NCBI GenBank assembly: GCA_013397075.1
Contig: VWZS01003490.1
Location: 176,134 to 240,133 of the forward strand
DNA length: 64,000 bases
Direction: 5' to 3'
Source of the DNA: Rhabdornis inornatus
Lineage: Eukaryota; Chordata; Aves; Passeriformes; Rhabdornithidae
This document shows, one piece after another, positions 39,014 through 51,840 of the stretch. Numbering within the stretch: the stretch's first letter is position 1; each line of letters starts with the position of its first letter. Position numbers and translations under genes: made by a program. The notes beneath the pieces were generated by a model that ran no database searches, was not told the origin of the DNA, and saw only the letters and a list, made by a program, of their open reading frames with translations.

Positions 39014-39163
39014 CTGTTCCCAAATTAGTGCTGACCATCCACATGTAGAACAGAAAGGAATGTAACCGTGCACCAAACTCAAGCAGTCTGCATTGCAGGT
39101 GTGATACTTGCTGTCCAAACTGGGATTACAGACCTGGTCACCCAGCCATTGAACAGAACAGGC
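39014..39163 (-). CDS. possible orphan internal exon, cysteine-rich, unidentified
   Basis: I do not recognise this as a known gene. On the minus strand a pyrimidine-containing acceptor 'ttttcttacaaacag' precedes a 150-nt open segment that ends 'gggaacag' and is followed by the donor 'gtaaagaa'. The segment is 50 codons, phase 0 at both ends. It contains six cysteines and three tryptophans: 'CSVQWLGDQVC' near the start, 'HTCNADC' in the middle and 'FCSTCGW' near the end. Cys/Trp-rich composition suggests a secreted or extracellular module. The spacing C-x3-W-x2-D-x2-C recalls the first half of a Lin12/Notch repeat, but the second half does not fit. No neighbouring exon of an obvious partner is recognised; the nearest hint is a signal-peptide-like frame starting at 53245 on the same strand. 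Chance open frames of this size are common, so confidence is low. Confidence 0.25.
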
Positions 39164-39310
39164 CTGTTTGTAAGAAAATCTCAGGTATTTTTCCACGTCT
39201 GTTAAGTAATGCTATTTGTGTGGGATGGGGCTCAAATCATTTAATGCTTGATATCTGTCTGCTTACATGGAGGCTTGGAAGCTAGTCCCCCTTGGCTCCC
39301 TTTCAGGTCA

Positions 39311-39449
39311 GTGGAGAGTAATGAGCACTTTCAAGGTTTGATTAATTTCACTTCTCTTAGACAGCTGCTTTAGGATGAGACAAATTGCACTTCAGACTCT
39401 ACTCACTATATTGACTACATCTCCACTGACTATGAATGGAGCCCAGGGC
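39311..39449. repeat. unnamed ancient interspersed repeat, copy B
   Basis: It aligns to 14131-14260 in the same orientation from 'gtggagagta' to 'gactatgaatggagcccagggc', with substantial substitution and small indels. It is not CR1-like or LTR-like. Confidence 0.5.
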
Positions 39450-42400
39450 ACAAACATTACCCTTGATGAATCTCATCCTTTCTATTTTTCCCATTGTCTT
39501 CTCCAGGTACATCAACTAACAGATCACTGACTATATTCAGGAAGTTCGAGATTATTAAACATGCAATAAAAAGGGTAGTCAATACGCAAATTTTGAAGCA
39601 AGAGAACTGAGGTCAGAATTTGGAATGGGATTTGAGGGATTGCACTGAACTTCAGCACACTGACTTTTTTTTCCCCACCTACTACCCTGATGAGTTCTGA
39701 GAACCAAATAGATTTTTAATTCTCAATAGCTTTTCTTTTCTTTCCAAGCCACTGGTATATGAATTCTCAGCTACTCACTAAAAATAAATAATTTTAAAAT
39801 CTGCAAGTTTTTCAGTGCATGGTCAGGCATATGACACCTTGTAAAGTAGGAGCTAAGCATGACTGATACTGAGGGACACTGTTGTCCAATGTTTAATCTG
39901 GGTAGCAGCTGCATGAAAAACTGAATAAATTTCAAATAACCCTATATCAAACTGAGAATAGGAGGGGGGTTGGACTACTGTTAGACTCATCAGTTTGAGG
40001 ATATTTACATGGTCTCCAAAGCCAGGATAGAACTTGCCTTGCTGTAGAGTCTTTAAAGGACACAGCAAATACTAGGATCTGGACAACAGGAAACTTCAGT
40101 CAAGACTCAGAATTTTAAGTATGAAGAAGACCAGGTGAAGTAATGTATTTTAGCCCACGTTAGTATGTAGTGCGTGTGTGTGCATCTCTAGGCAGTGAGA
40201 GCTGGCTAACAGTCAAGACTTATTAGTTTGGTTGCAGTTCTTTATTAAAATAAATATCTCACCTAGAACATACAAGTATCTCTGAGTCACTCTGCACCAG
40301 CTGTGCTTGAACTTCTCTATGTACGATACTTAGAAACTTTTTGCAAACTCAGCACATGTATAATGCTAGATGTCCATCCTTTTCCAAGAACCACAGCTAT
40401 GAACCATCTCCTGAGATTATTAGTTTAAATCAGATCAGACCTTTCAAGAAAGGAGAAAAAGTAAACAGCATCATTTCCCCATTTTCTTGCCTCTTTTTTA
40501 CTCAATAAATACCCCTAAGTTAGTACATCCTTGGGGGATCTGAGAGATCTAGGCCTAAACTTAGAATTTTTTGTCTCCATTGACTAGAAATCACATCCCT
40601 TGCCTACCAGCCCAAATGTGCCCTGACCATAAAAGTACAGATTATTTTGAGGTGACAACTTTGTTTCTCTCCTGTGAGGTAGATTAATTACTAATACACA
40701 TCCTGGCATAGAATAGGCTGCAAGTGTTTTTATAACCTGCTCATTACAGTGTTGTCCTTCTCTCAAAGCAGATGTGGATCTCAGAACCTGCTCCACACAT
40801 AAAATAAGAGCATAGGTTCTGCCAAACAGCAATTAAGGTCTGAAGGGAATGCTGACACAAAGCATATTGCAAGTCACTAAATTCCTTGTATTAAAAATAG
40901 GACTACAGCTCTATTAAATACTTCAGGCCTCAAAAATAAGTTAATAGCAAAGGTAAAATTAGAAATGCTTATGTAAAGTAGTATTCCATCAACACAGAAG
41001 TAGAAAGGCAGTTCCTTCAACTTCACAGGCAAATGCAAATGTTTCCCTCCTAAAAACCTGCAAGTTCAGATTGCATTAGAACTTAAAAGCTTTAGAAAAG
41101 TGTAATCTTCATAGGGCACATATTAAGTAAATGATTCTGACAAGAATTGACTAAAACATTTCTGCTGGCAGCATCTCTATTCATATTTTCCTTGAATGTA
41201 GCAAATCCAAAGTGCTTGAAAATTCTGGTAGGACAAAGTTTTCAGCTAGTGCTAAAAGATCTATAATCTCTACTTCGCAGATTGTATCAACTTGATTGGA
41301 AGAAAAAGAACCATAGCTAGCAGATCTAAAAACAAAGCTATTACCAATGGACTGGTGATCAAACAGGAGGGAAAAAAATACATAAAGGACAATGGAAAAT
41401 TCTCATATACAACAAGAAATTTACATCAAAGTTTGGAAACTTGAATGAGTGGATTCAGTCCGATATCTCAGAATTACCATCACAAAGGGAAGTCTGAAGC
41501 AGAAATCAAAAGTAGAATTGCTTTTGTAATATCAGTATTTGCAAAGTTCAACATAACCTGACAAGACAAGGATATCTCAAGTGCATCAAAGATAAAACTC
41601 AGAATAATAGAGAATGCCATAGGCTTAAAAACATGTGAAAACTGGACTCCAGCAGCATGGATTAAATGACACATTTAGGCCTTTACATTCAAATGCTTTC
41701 AAATAAACATACGCTGTGTAGGAATAACAACTCCATTAGAACGAGCATTTCTGAAATAATTGCATCCCATGAGTATGTGCAAGCAGCTGAAAAAAGAGAC
41801 AGCTTCTGGGCTATGAGGAAAGCAGCAGGCCTTGCAAACACCACACCAGACAGAAGTCAAAAAGTAGAGAAAATCAAAGGCTCCCACTGGCCGTATAAAG
41901 AGATGCCAGCATGAAAAATGTCCATTTGGACCAGGAAATTAGAGACAATCAGATAGTTTCTCCACTGATAACAATTACCTCAAAGGCCAATAAGTACTTT
42001 AAAATAATAAATCTATGATAATGTAATTTGTGCATGACCTCAGTTTCTGAAGTCACGGAATTTTGCTTTTCTCTTAAGTTTCTGTAGCAGCATAGTTGGA
42101 CCAGATAACCCCACCTTTTTCCCATCCAACCTTACCTATTGCTGAGCAGTCATCTGTCGTGAAAAAGGTGGAACACTCTTTTGAAAAAATGCAACTGTTT
42201 AAAAATATGGTTTATTTTCTGCCAAAGGCTTTAATCAAAAAACTTAGTGCAAAAACTTTAAGCACAAAGGTAAGAGATAGAAAAAAGACACTTTGCAAAA
42301 GCCAGATTTCACAGGTCCTACTGCCAGTGTTTCTCTCCATTTCCTTCAGAAGTTTACAGATAACTGTTGAGTATTTTAAGCACATACACACCTAGTGTTG

Positions 42401-43243
42401 AACCATATATGTTTCTCAGGACAGTGGGCCATAAATTAGCCATTAGAAACCAGTGGAGAAATGCTTTTTCTGAACTAAATACATAATCCACATAATCAAT
42501 CACAGAAGAAGGCATAGGCATGTTACACATCAGTCAAATTGGACTCAATTGGGGTAAGCATTTCCCATTACTTAAGAAGTTTGTATAAATCTGAGCAGAA
42601 AGATTGGAATGGAAAACATATGTATGGCTTCATGGTAGAATCCAAAAAGTCCAAAGTCTACCAGAAAAAGATCTAACCTATAGTTGAATAAATTCATTTG
42701 AAACTTGTGAAAATAAAGGAACATATATATTTTTAATCGTGTATTTTGGCAGTCTTCTTTCCTTTGAAGGAAAAAGAACTGAAACCTTTATGAATGGTAA
42801 GAAACAGGTTTATTAAAAAAAAAAAAAATTAAAACTTTTAAAACCTTTTGATTATATATTTAAGGTATTTATTGAGTATAAATATTAATGGTAGAAATTG
42901 TATAAATATTTTTTTATAAATGTAATTCAAATTATGTTGATTTGGTATAAACATAATTACTTATTGTGTCTTTTAGGGTTTTTAGACTTTTTAAGGTCTT
43001 GATAAAGATAAGATGCTAGTATTTCAGCAATCTATTGAAAAACCTCTGTAAATAATAAGGTAACCAGCTTTTCATGACAGATTTACCTTTCAATGTGAAT
43101 ACATGGACAAAACTCTGTGCTGCATAGATGTTGCTTTAATGATGCCAAGGCAAATCTACCTACCTTCCTTCTGCACAGGCTTTTGGATGGTTACAGCAAT
43201 AGGCTGAACATAACTACGATAATTTCTTTGTATGTTGATTTTA
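39450..43243. other. AT-rich noncoding stretch, no gene seen
   Basis: Nothing recognised beyond poly(A) at about 42816-42829 and AT-rich sequence at 42830-42960. Short frames at 40584-40832, 41666-41914 and 42096-42395 show no domain. Confidence 0.6.
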
Positions 43244-43248
43244 GCACA

Positions 43249-43497
43249 TGTTGGGGGTTGAATTGTTCCCTTTTCTTTCTGTGGAATTTTCTCCATTTGT
43301 TATGCTAAGTATTTGTGGCTACACNNNNNNNNNNNNNNNNNNNNNNNNNNNNNNNNNNNNNNNNNNNNNNNNNNNNNNNNNNNNNNNNNNNNNNNNNNNN
43401 NNNNNNNNNNNNNNNNNNNGGGGGTTGCATTCTCCGTCTCAGAAAAAAAGGGGTTCTTGTCTTTCTTTAGCAAATGCCTGTCTTTCAAACCAAGACA
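43249..43497 (-). mobile_element. passerine-type endogenous retrovirus LTR, minus strand, containing the assembly gap
   Basis: On the minus strand it starts TGTCTTGGTTTGAAAGACAG, followed by 'gcatttgctaaagaaag' and a patch ending 'gagaatgcaaccccc'. That is the head of an LTR family I recognise as abundant in passerine birds. The other end, beyond the gap, is 'gaacaattcaacccccaaca'. Both termini are therefore TG...CA, and both flanks carry an exact GCACA (43244-43248 and 43498-43502), a perfect 5-bp target-site duplication. The central part is replaced by N, so true length is unknown; members of this family are normally several hundred bases. No retroviral genes are adjacent, but the gap means an internal region cannot be excluded outright. 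Confidence 0.85.
43325..43419. other. assembly gap (95 N)
   Basis: A run of 95 N inside the LTR. The base following it starts a G-run, so GC-rich or repetitive sequence may have blocked assembly. Frames crossing it consist mostly of unknown residues and are meaningless. Confidence 0.98.
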
Positions 43498-46400
43498 GCA
43501 CACAAATCCTGGTGAATTATTCACTCAGTTCATAATGGAATAATTCCACTCAAATCAATGGAACTAAACAACATAACCCAACTGGGAATCTATCCAATGG
43601 TTTTCCTAGAGTCATTGTAACTTGTTTTAGTTAAATAGCATGCAACATAATTTTCCTTTTCTTCTATTAGTGCAACATTATAATTCTGTTGTATATCATA
43701 CAAATTCAAAATGTTAGCTTTACAAAATCTTCTTTCCGTTGGAGTATGGGGCCAGGTTTTTTTTTTCTTTTAAGTTAGTGCATTTCATATGAGTACAGAT
43801 TGGTGTGCGTGTATTTTCCAAGTTTGTGCATCCATCTGGTAATCTACCAGATCACAAGTGAAATTCCACAGGCTTCTCAGGAAAGATACTTCATAACAGT
43901 ACAACCACCACAACAATTTATCTAGTACGGCCCTTCCCTCCATTTCAGAGGAGAATCTGGAAGGTTCTGTGCACTGGTTTGGTTACATGAGGCAGCCTAT
44001 GCCTCCATTGCCAAAGCACCCTATTGGCCTTCAGGCAGAACCTGGGGAGTGGAATGTGCTTTGTGTATGTACATCTACACTGAATTATGTGATCTGGGCA
44101 GGTACCACAAATCCAGGAATGACAGCAAGCACTGGACTTGATGCATCTGTGCAAATAAGCTGAAACTCCTATCTGTTGTGATGAGCTGGAGCCATAGCAT
44201 TGTTTTGGGATTGTACTGCAGTCAAACACCATTCAGACACTAGTGAATGCATTATGGTATTTTGAAACCACACATGAGACATTTGGTCTGTTCTCAGTGG
44301 TTCGCTATGGTTTTTACCAAGGTACTGAGATCAGCATTTGATAAAGGAAGAAAGATTTATTTCAACAGTGAAAATGGTTTCCCAGACTGCCCTTGCTCTG
44401 TCTGAATTTCTGATGCTCTGGTAAGGAGTACTATGAATCTACATAAAGCATTGAAAGAACAACTCTGTCCAACAACATTTTCCACATAAATATCTTGGGC
44501 AAGTTATTTATGGACTCACAGACTCCTGTCATGGGTAATGTCAGTGATTAGCTAAGATGATCCCTTGGTACTCTAGCAACAGGTCTGACTGCCTAATAGG
44601 AAAGCATTCAAATCTATGTCATGGACATTGATTCTGTCACTTCAGAACAAGCTTTCACAGCTTCAAAGTATTCCCCATTGCCGGAACACTGCCACTTTGT
44701 CCAGAAAATTAACTGTCTCATGATTTACTCTCCTCAACAATGATCAGCTCCTTTGGGTCCGACCTGTACTGCCATACATATCTGAAGAATATTCAAAATC
44801 ATGTTATGGAGAAATAAGGACACAGACACACAAGCTGCAGTGTTCTTTTTAGCCTTCAGCAGGCATTCCATGCTGGGCTGCTAAAAATCTCTGCAACATA
44901 GGTTCCAAAGATTTGAGACTCAGCATTAAGATCTCACACCACCTTCTCTCATAACATTTCACATACAATCTACATGTAAGTCACAAGGGTTGAAGCTTAT
45001 AGGACTGTAGCCATCAATGCATAGAAAATCTGAAGAGGAAAATACAGCTTTAAATAAAGAAATAAGTCATGCGAAACAAAGGCTACATTCCCCAGTTTTG
45101 CCACTGTCACCTGGAAACAAATATAAAGGCAAGGGACTTTCATGAAAAATGCTAATGAATTTCCTAGGAACCTAGCTTCAACAAAACTGAAAAGCATCTG
45201 TTCATTTTCAGTGAGGCTTGAATATACTGAGTAACCTCTTGAGAACTCCTGATACATCTTTGGTATGGCTAAAAGGGAAGAAAAGCAAACCTGAAGGAGT
45301 CAGCTAGATGACTAAATATTTTTATGCACCTGTTTTAAAATCCCAAATCCTTGCTGAGTTGTGAAAAAGATAATCTGTTAGTCTGACCTGCACTGAATTG
45401 ATAATTTTTAGAGCTCAATGATATAAATACTCTCAAGAGTTAGCTGCATCCACATTGAACCTACTCTGTAACTAGGGAATGCTGCATCATAGGACAATTC
45501 CCCATCAGGTCTAATTTTATACAAGTTGTCACACCACATCTAAATGTAAAAAAAAATCACACAACTACATTGGATAGAAGAACTTATATGTCTCCATTCC
45601 TAGATAGGAAAAAGTAACATTTTCTTTAGGGACAGACTACACAAAGAAAAAACACTGCCAGAAAGTCATAAAATAGAGAAGTGTACGCTCTTGAAGGACC
45701 TTGAGCTACCAAGGTTTTTGACAATATAAGAGCAGTCAGGTGCCAAGGCTCAGCAGGACTAGTCATATATTGGATAAGTTCCATCTGGCTCCAAGCAGAA
45801 AGGCATCAAGACTCAAACATCTGTATGCATGAAAAACAAAACAAAGTATTTGGAAATACTGGGATCAGTTACTTTGTCAAAGGAAGTCCAAAGCAACTAA
45901 ACTAGGTCCTATATATTTCTCTAGGAGAATTGTCATATGTGTAGAGCATTGCACCAACTATTCAAATAATGGGAGCCTGTGCTAGCTACTGTGAAAACAC
46001 TGATAACACTTTATTCTTTAGGGTAATGCTGGACTCTTTTTTTTTTGGCCTTTTGACAGAGGACAACAGGAAGCAAAAAGAAGCTGCTCTGTGTGAACTC
46101 TCCTTCACCCAAGTGGTTACAAATGTGAGGGCTGACACCTCACTTGCTTAATTTAGTTAGAATTGTACTATACAGAAAAGAGGAGGAAGAATAGTATTGG
46201 TTATAGTCATAGGTTAAGGTATCATCCTTCATTTTAGACAATCACAAGAAGCCATTTTCTGACATAAAGCATAATACAGCAAACATCTATTTTATACAGC
46301 AAAATATCTATTTATGTGACATGAACCTGCAGCAAAAGGTGGGAAAGGCAGATTTCCTCTTATGTGTTTGCCGAATAACACACCTAACATTAACTAAGCC

Positions 46401-49400
46401 AGTCAGTTAAATTAAATTATATGACTTGTACCATTATTGTTCCAGAGATTCTGAGAATCAGAACATACCCAAATATCTCACTCATGCAGAAGCAAAGTAC
46501 ACCTAAGTATAAACAAAAATCTCTACTGTTTGTGATCTGTTTGCCCAGTAGGACTGAAAGGAACCCCAAAAACAGAGCACAAGGCTTCCCAAAGAACAAC
46601 TAAAGGCAATTGCATTTGTATCCCAAAACCTATCTCAGAAGGAGCCTCCCTAAGAAATGTCACAAAAGATTATTCATAGTGGAGGGCAGTAGCAAGGAGA
46701 TCTTTTGTGAGAAATGCCGGTTCAAAGGATGAATGTATGGGATTTTAGAATGAGGTTAAATAACTGAAAAGCTATCCAGCTACCAAGTATTTAAATTTTT
46801 GTTTCTAAACTTCTTTTGGGGTTTGTACACACAGTGTTGGTACATAAACTTTTATTTTTAGTTCTAAACTTAGATGATACTAGAGCAAAATAATCATGGC
46901 GCAGTCATTTAAGCTCAAGATGCACTAACGCCACAGACTCGGCACATATAAAATTATATGTTTAGAGCCCATCAGTACAGAATCAAGTAGCATTATCCAA
47001 AAGCCAGAACCTGGAGTCTCTTTCCTATCAAGTTGATGAAGGAAAATATTATATCATGGCCCATTTTTTTAGAAAGAGGATCTTTACAGCAACATTAGTG
47101 CCTCTCCTAAAATAAAGTCAGTAAAGATATATCCTTAGGATTCAGGCAATCCCCCGAGCATCACAAACTTAAGGGCTAAGTTTGCACAAGTTTCTGTAGA
47201 AGAAACAGTAGGAAGGCAGGGGGAAAAAAAAAAAGAGTCCAAGAAAGACCAAGAAAGCACATTAAAAAATCACTAGAACAAAACTTCAGAGAAAAATGCA
47301 AATAGTTTCCTGTTTGAAACTTTCCAATTCGGAGAAACAAAAGACTGGCTAAAAACCTCCTCTATCAATTTTTCTGCCTACCTGAGCTATCAAGAGGCCA
47401 GATTAATCAACTATCACAGGACAGAATGGACAGCTAAACAACATTATTACTGCATGTAATACTGCTAATGCTGCACAGTCATGATTCTGATTCATACATG
47501 CTGTGAAAAGGACAGTTTCTGACCCCAAAAAATCAACATCTAATTATCTCCAACCTACTGCTGGATGACTGCATGTGTCTGTAGAAATATTTTCCAAACC
47601 TCATTTCCAATCTGTTTCCTCACCAATAATGATCCCAACAATCAATGTTTCCACAACATCTGAGCCAACTTTCATCTACTACCAGAAGATGTTTCAGCAA
47701 CGTGATGGAACGTATTTCGTATTTATCTCCAATGAGATTACAGTTAATTTCTGAAAGGAAAGATACATTTAAGAGTGTAGTCACACAGGCTTATAGCCAC
47801 ACAAATTATTAAATTAAAGAAGAACAACACTTAGATGCATAATTTCTCTCTTTCCCATAAATGCTCAACAAAAATACTTACAGTTATCTTTTATGAGTTC
47901 TGCTCTCTCAGACAATCATCTACCATCACAAAAAGCACTTCTAAACAGCAGCAGGACCTACATCCTACTACTTGCCAGGACCTTCCTCGCTCCATGGACA
48001 CACTTGAGAGCTCCTCAGCTACCCCCATTACTGCACTTTTATCCACCATTCATTCTCTGATTATAAATGTGCAACAGAATACTTGAAAATAATCTGCAGT
48101 AGGTGCTCCTCTCCAAGTCTAGAAGAACTGACTGAAGCATCCTTAATACTTGCATCTGTAGGTGCAAGACCATGCAGAAGACTAGAGGATTAAAGGCAGT
48201 AACACCTCTTTCAGGAACCACCAAACGGAGATGGCATTTTGGCATCCAGGCATCAAAATCTCTATTTGTTCCAGAAATAGAAAATTGTTCCTGATTTCCA
48301 TGCTCCAGAGGAATGGGTAACACATGATGTCTGCAGCAGGTCAACCAGTTTAACTGAAAAAAGCTAGCAACCTTCTGTGACCCCTGCAAGATGCAGTATA
48401 TCCTTCTGAAGTATGGCTTAGACCAATATGTCTCTCAACATCTCTTAATACATCCACTGGCATCTATAGAAAAAAGAAATAAATAAAAACCTTTTTCTGT
48501 ATTTAGTATTTATTAGCACTGAGATATATGCAGTATACAACACTGAAGTCCCTACAGTGTTAATAATTGTTTCTTGAAGCAATGGAGTTCCTATCAGGGG
48601 GGAAAAATCAACCAACCTACACTACTTTCGATTAGAACAGTTTAATCCTAATCCCTTTTCTCTGATCTTGGCAGAGGATTTTTAGCAAGTAACTATATTT
48701 AAATAACTACCCAGAATTAATCCTTTTGGTTGCTCAAGGCATGAAGGGAAAGCAGTCAGAAACAAAGCATTCAGAAACATGTTGCAGCTGTTTCTTAGAA
48801 TTCACTATTTATAATTGAAAACATTTTTTTCTTTTGTTTTTTGCTTTCCTTTGTGTGTGAGTGTATGTGTGTGTCAGGATAACCTTCAACTGCCTTACTT
48901 GTCCTTTCCTTTTCACAGTAGAAAATATCAAGAGAGAGATCGAGTAGGTATAAAACATTTCAGCATGAAGTTAAATGTTTCTGACAGCTTACAGCATTCT
49001 GCACAAGGCTGTATGTAAAAAGAAGGTTCTTTCTTCTATATAGCTTGGGTTGATTTAATAAAACTGGAGAAAAATTCCCATTTTTAGTCTCAGCAATAAT
49101 TGGTTGAAAGCATCAAGCTTATTCCTAGTTTTCAAAAAAAGGAACTGCATGTACTGAAAAGGAATTTGTTGTGTAGCTGTGCTTCCTCTGATCCTACCTT
49201 TCTCTCTTAATATTTGGTACTTTCCAGATGCAATGGACCAATTTAACACAAGAACCCCATCTAAGGTGTAAGTCAGTCTTTTTAGACTCATTTTAAATAG
49301 CAAAACTTGAGCCAAAAAGTACATAATGCACATGAATATATGTTACAATGAAACACTATTCTACTGAGTAACAACTTTTTAGTGCGTGAGTGTTTATGCT

Positions 49401-51168
49401 TTGTTCAAGGACTGAGTTCTTATAGTATGTTTGGTTTTACAGTGACAAAGAGCTGGGAAGTGAGTCTCAATCTGCAACACATGTTTTAAAATATACAAAA
49501 ATGCAATTCAAAATGTACAAGATAGAGTGAGGAGTGTGGGGAAGATGGAATATTTGGGTACTCCAACAATACCATTGGCTTCTGTGAATGGCAATCTGCC
49601 AATTTGTAGATTGAAGAGAGAAGCTGGTTTTGTTTGGGATTTTTTTAGAGGGGTTACCCTTCCAAGACTGCATAAGCAAAGATGGTTAAAGAGTGGAAAG
49701 GACTAAAACACTGCATAAATTAACCTTCAGTGTTAACAATGTTAACATTTTTAACGATAGTTAAACAGTATTTATTCATCTCATCGTGTGAGCTGTATTG
49801 GCACATGTAACCCATTATTATAGCATTTCAACAAATCACCAACAATCTTTACCTTACCACTAAGGATGTGCCTCTTAGACCTTAGGAATCAGAATCTTAA
49901 ACCCAGAAAAAATGAAATTGTTCAAGGTCACACAAGTAGCTGTGGACGACAGTAAATTTTTTTCTAGCCTTAGGTCTGAAACTCTGCTTCTTGAACCAAT
50001 ATAAAAATTATTAGCTTAGTTAAGAATTGATGAAACAGGAAAGTTTTAAAAATTATTCTAAAAAGGTGAAGTTTCCTTGTTTAAAAGAAATACAGGTTTT
50101 GATAGCAAGTTCCTATATCTTGGTGATTCATCAGACTTTAATATTTTTTTTCTAATGTGTCTTCTCATTTTTCCTGAAATGGATCTCTTTTACATGAACT
50201 AGTCCTCATTTTCCTTTCCTTGAACACTTATGTAAATGTCTAAGATGTCAATAACACAAAACCCTTTATAAGAGATTCCATTATAATTCTTTCATCAGAT
50301 CGCTTTCATCGTCCTTGAGCCATAGTTCTTACATTTGCGTTGTACACTCATATCTCTCTAAATGATTGATTTTCTATTTTGTACAGTTTTATATCCTTTA
50401 TCCTGATTACATTAGAAAAACTCCACGTCCAATTATAAAAAATTATAAAAAAACCCAACTAATAATTATGAATACAAAGCTCTGCTTTGTCTGCCTGCAT
50501 TATTTCAGAATGTACCACCAGTTCTAATCCATTATAGTTATAATAAAACATTGTCTCTATATAGTTAAAAATGACACTTAGAAATAGATCTCCTCTTTTT
50601 TTTTTTGCTTGCTGCAACCATGTGACATTGGTAATGTAGAGGAGAAATAAAATCCAGATACCAAAGTCATGCTTTGTAGTCTATTAAAGCCCAGCTGCCA
50701 GCCAGAGTTAAGGAAATGATTGTGCTGTTTATGCCATTTCTAATTAATAATAACTAAGGATTAATAAAGCAATTTGGGAAAAGAATGTACCAGGTAAGGA
50801 TTTATAGGTAGATGAAAGCTATTTTATTGTAAATAATCATGGATAAAATTAAATGTGAGCTAAGACATTTTATGGTGCAGCAAAAAAATAATATTTCACA
50901 TACTTTTCAAGCTCTGGTTCTCTTAAAAGCAAATTAATGGAGGTGGAGGTACTGGAAAGTCACAATTTCATCCCTGACAAATAGTTCAGAGACATCTGCA
51001 ATGTTTAACAGTTCTCTGCATTGGCACAAAAAGCACGAGAACAGATCTTAAAGGGGAACTTTCCTCTGTTTATTGTGTATTAAGAGTCTTAGAGGCTTCA
51101 CAGCTTGATAGGCAACTCTGACCACACTGCTGAGAGAGAAATATTTTAAGCTTTGCAGGAGCCAGCCC

Positions 51169-51194
51169 CAGGAGCTGCACTCAGGAGCTGCACT
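51169..51194. repeat. 13-bp perfect tandem duplication
   Basis: CAGGAGCTGCACT occurs twice with no spacer, just left of the GC-rich island. Confidence 0.95.
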
Positions 51195-51359
51195 TAGCCT
51201 ACTGCAGAAGGTTTATTAGGTTTTCTAGCAGAAAAAAAATAATAATGTCCAGTTACATTGGTCGTGACTTTTTCTGCCCATAAATGAAGGAAAGAGCAAT
51301 TGACCATCCACTTGCTAAGGCAGCTCAGCATGCACAAGTATGAAAACATTCAGTTCTAA

Positions 51360-51840
51360 GGCAGTGTGTGCAACTGTCTCCCGAAGCCCATCCCACTCCA
51401 CAGACCTTCTGCAGGTTCTAATATCCATACTCTGAACATGGGTCTTGACCCACTGCTGATCTCCAGGCCTGGGTGACGTGTCCTTATGGCTGACACACAG
51501 CACCAACCCAGCCTGGGTGCCCAGGTTAGACACACCTGGTGCTGGTCACCTGCAGAATCCTGGCTCCTCTGCAGCAGGGATCCTCAGCTGCTTCCAAACC
51601 CCCCGAGAATGGAGACTGTCTTTCCTCCCACAGCATTGGCACCTTGCAGACCATGGCGGGGAGCCTGGGGAAGGAGGAGAGGCTGTGAACTGCCCTGGCT
51701 GCCAGAGGGAAACAGCTGTAGAGCTGGGAGCCACCACCCTGGTGTGGGGACCTGACCCTCTGGCGCACAGGTGTGGCTTTGGGGCTGTGGGACAGAAACA
51801 CCTGCATGTCAGGTGCATCAGGAACCTACACTGATCATGA
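51360..51840. other. GC-rich island of unknown origin
   Basis: The composition shifts abruptly from AT-rich to GC-rich, with words such as 'ccagcctgggtgcccagg', 'gcggggagcctggggaagg' and 'tggctgccagaggg'. Several frames on both strands stay open for 90-118 codons, which follows from low stop-codon density rather than coding. CpG is sparse by eye, so it is not a promoter-type CpG island. No CR1 or LTR wording was recognised. It may be an unrecognised repeat, an old processed sequence or a noncoding transcript exon. Confidence 0.45.

Noticed and set aside
43248..43543. Frames spanning the N run
   Set aside because: Open only because N codons cannot be read as stops; the sequence is an LTR with an assembly gap.
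43945..44232. Overlapping frames on both strands (64 and 95 codons)
   Set aside because: A cag|gtacca donor-like site exists, but there is no good acceptor and no domain; both strands are open equally.
46720..46740. 'ccggttcaaagg' resembling a tRNA T-loop
   Set aside because: No cloverleaf arms, A box or acceptor stem could be placed around it.
48039..48389. 116-codon minus-strand frame
   Set aside because: No recognisable domain, no signal peptide, no good splice boundaries; length is within chance expectation.
51478..51834. 118-codon + strand frame in the GC-rich island
   Set aside because: Comparable frames are open on both strands at the same place, there is no domain signature, and low stop density follows from GC content.
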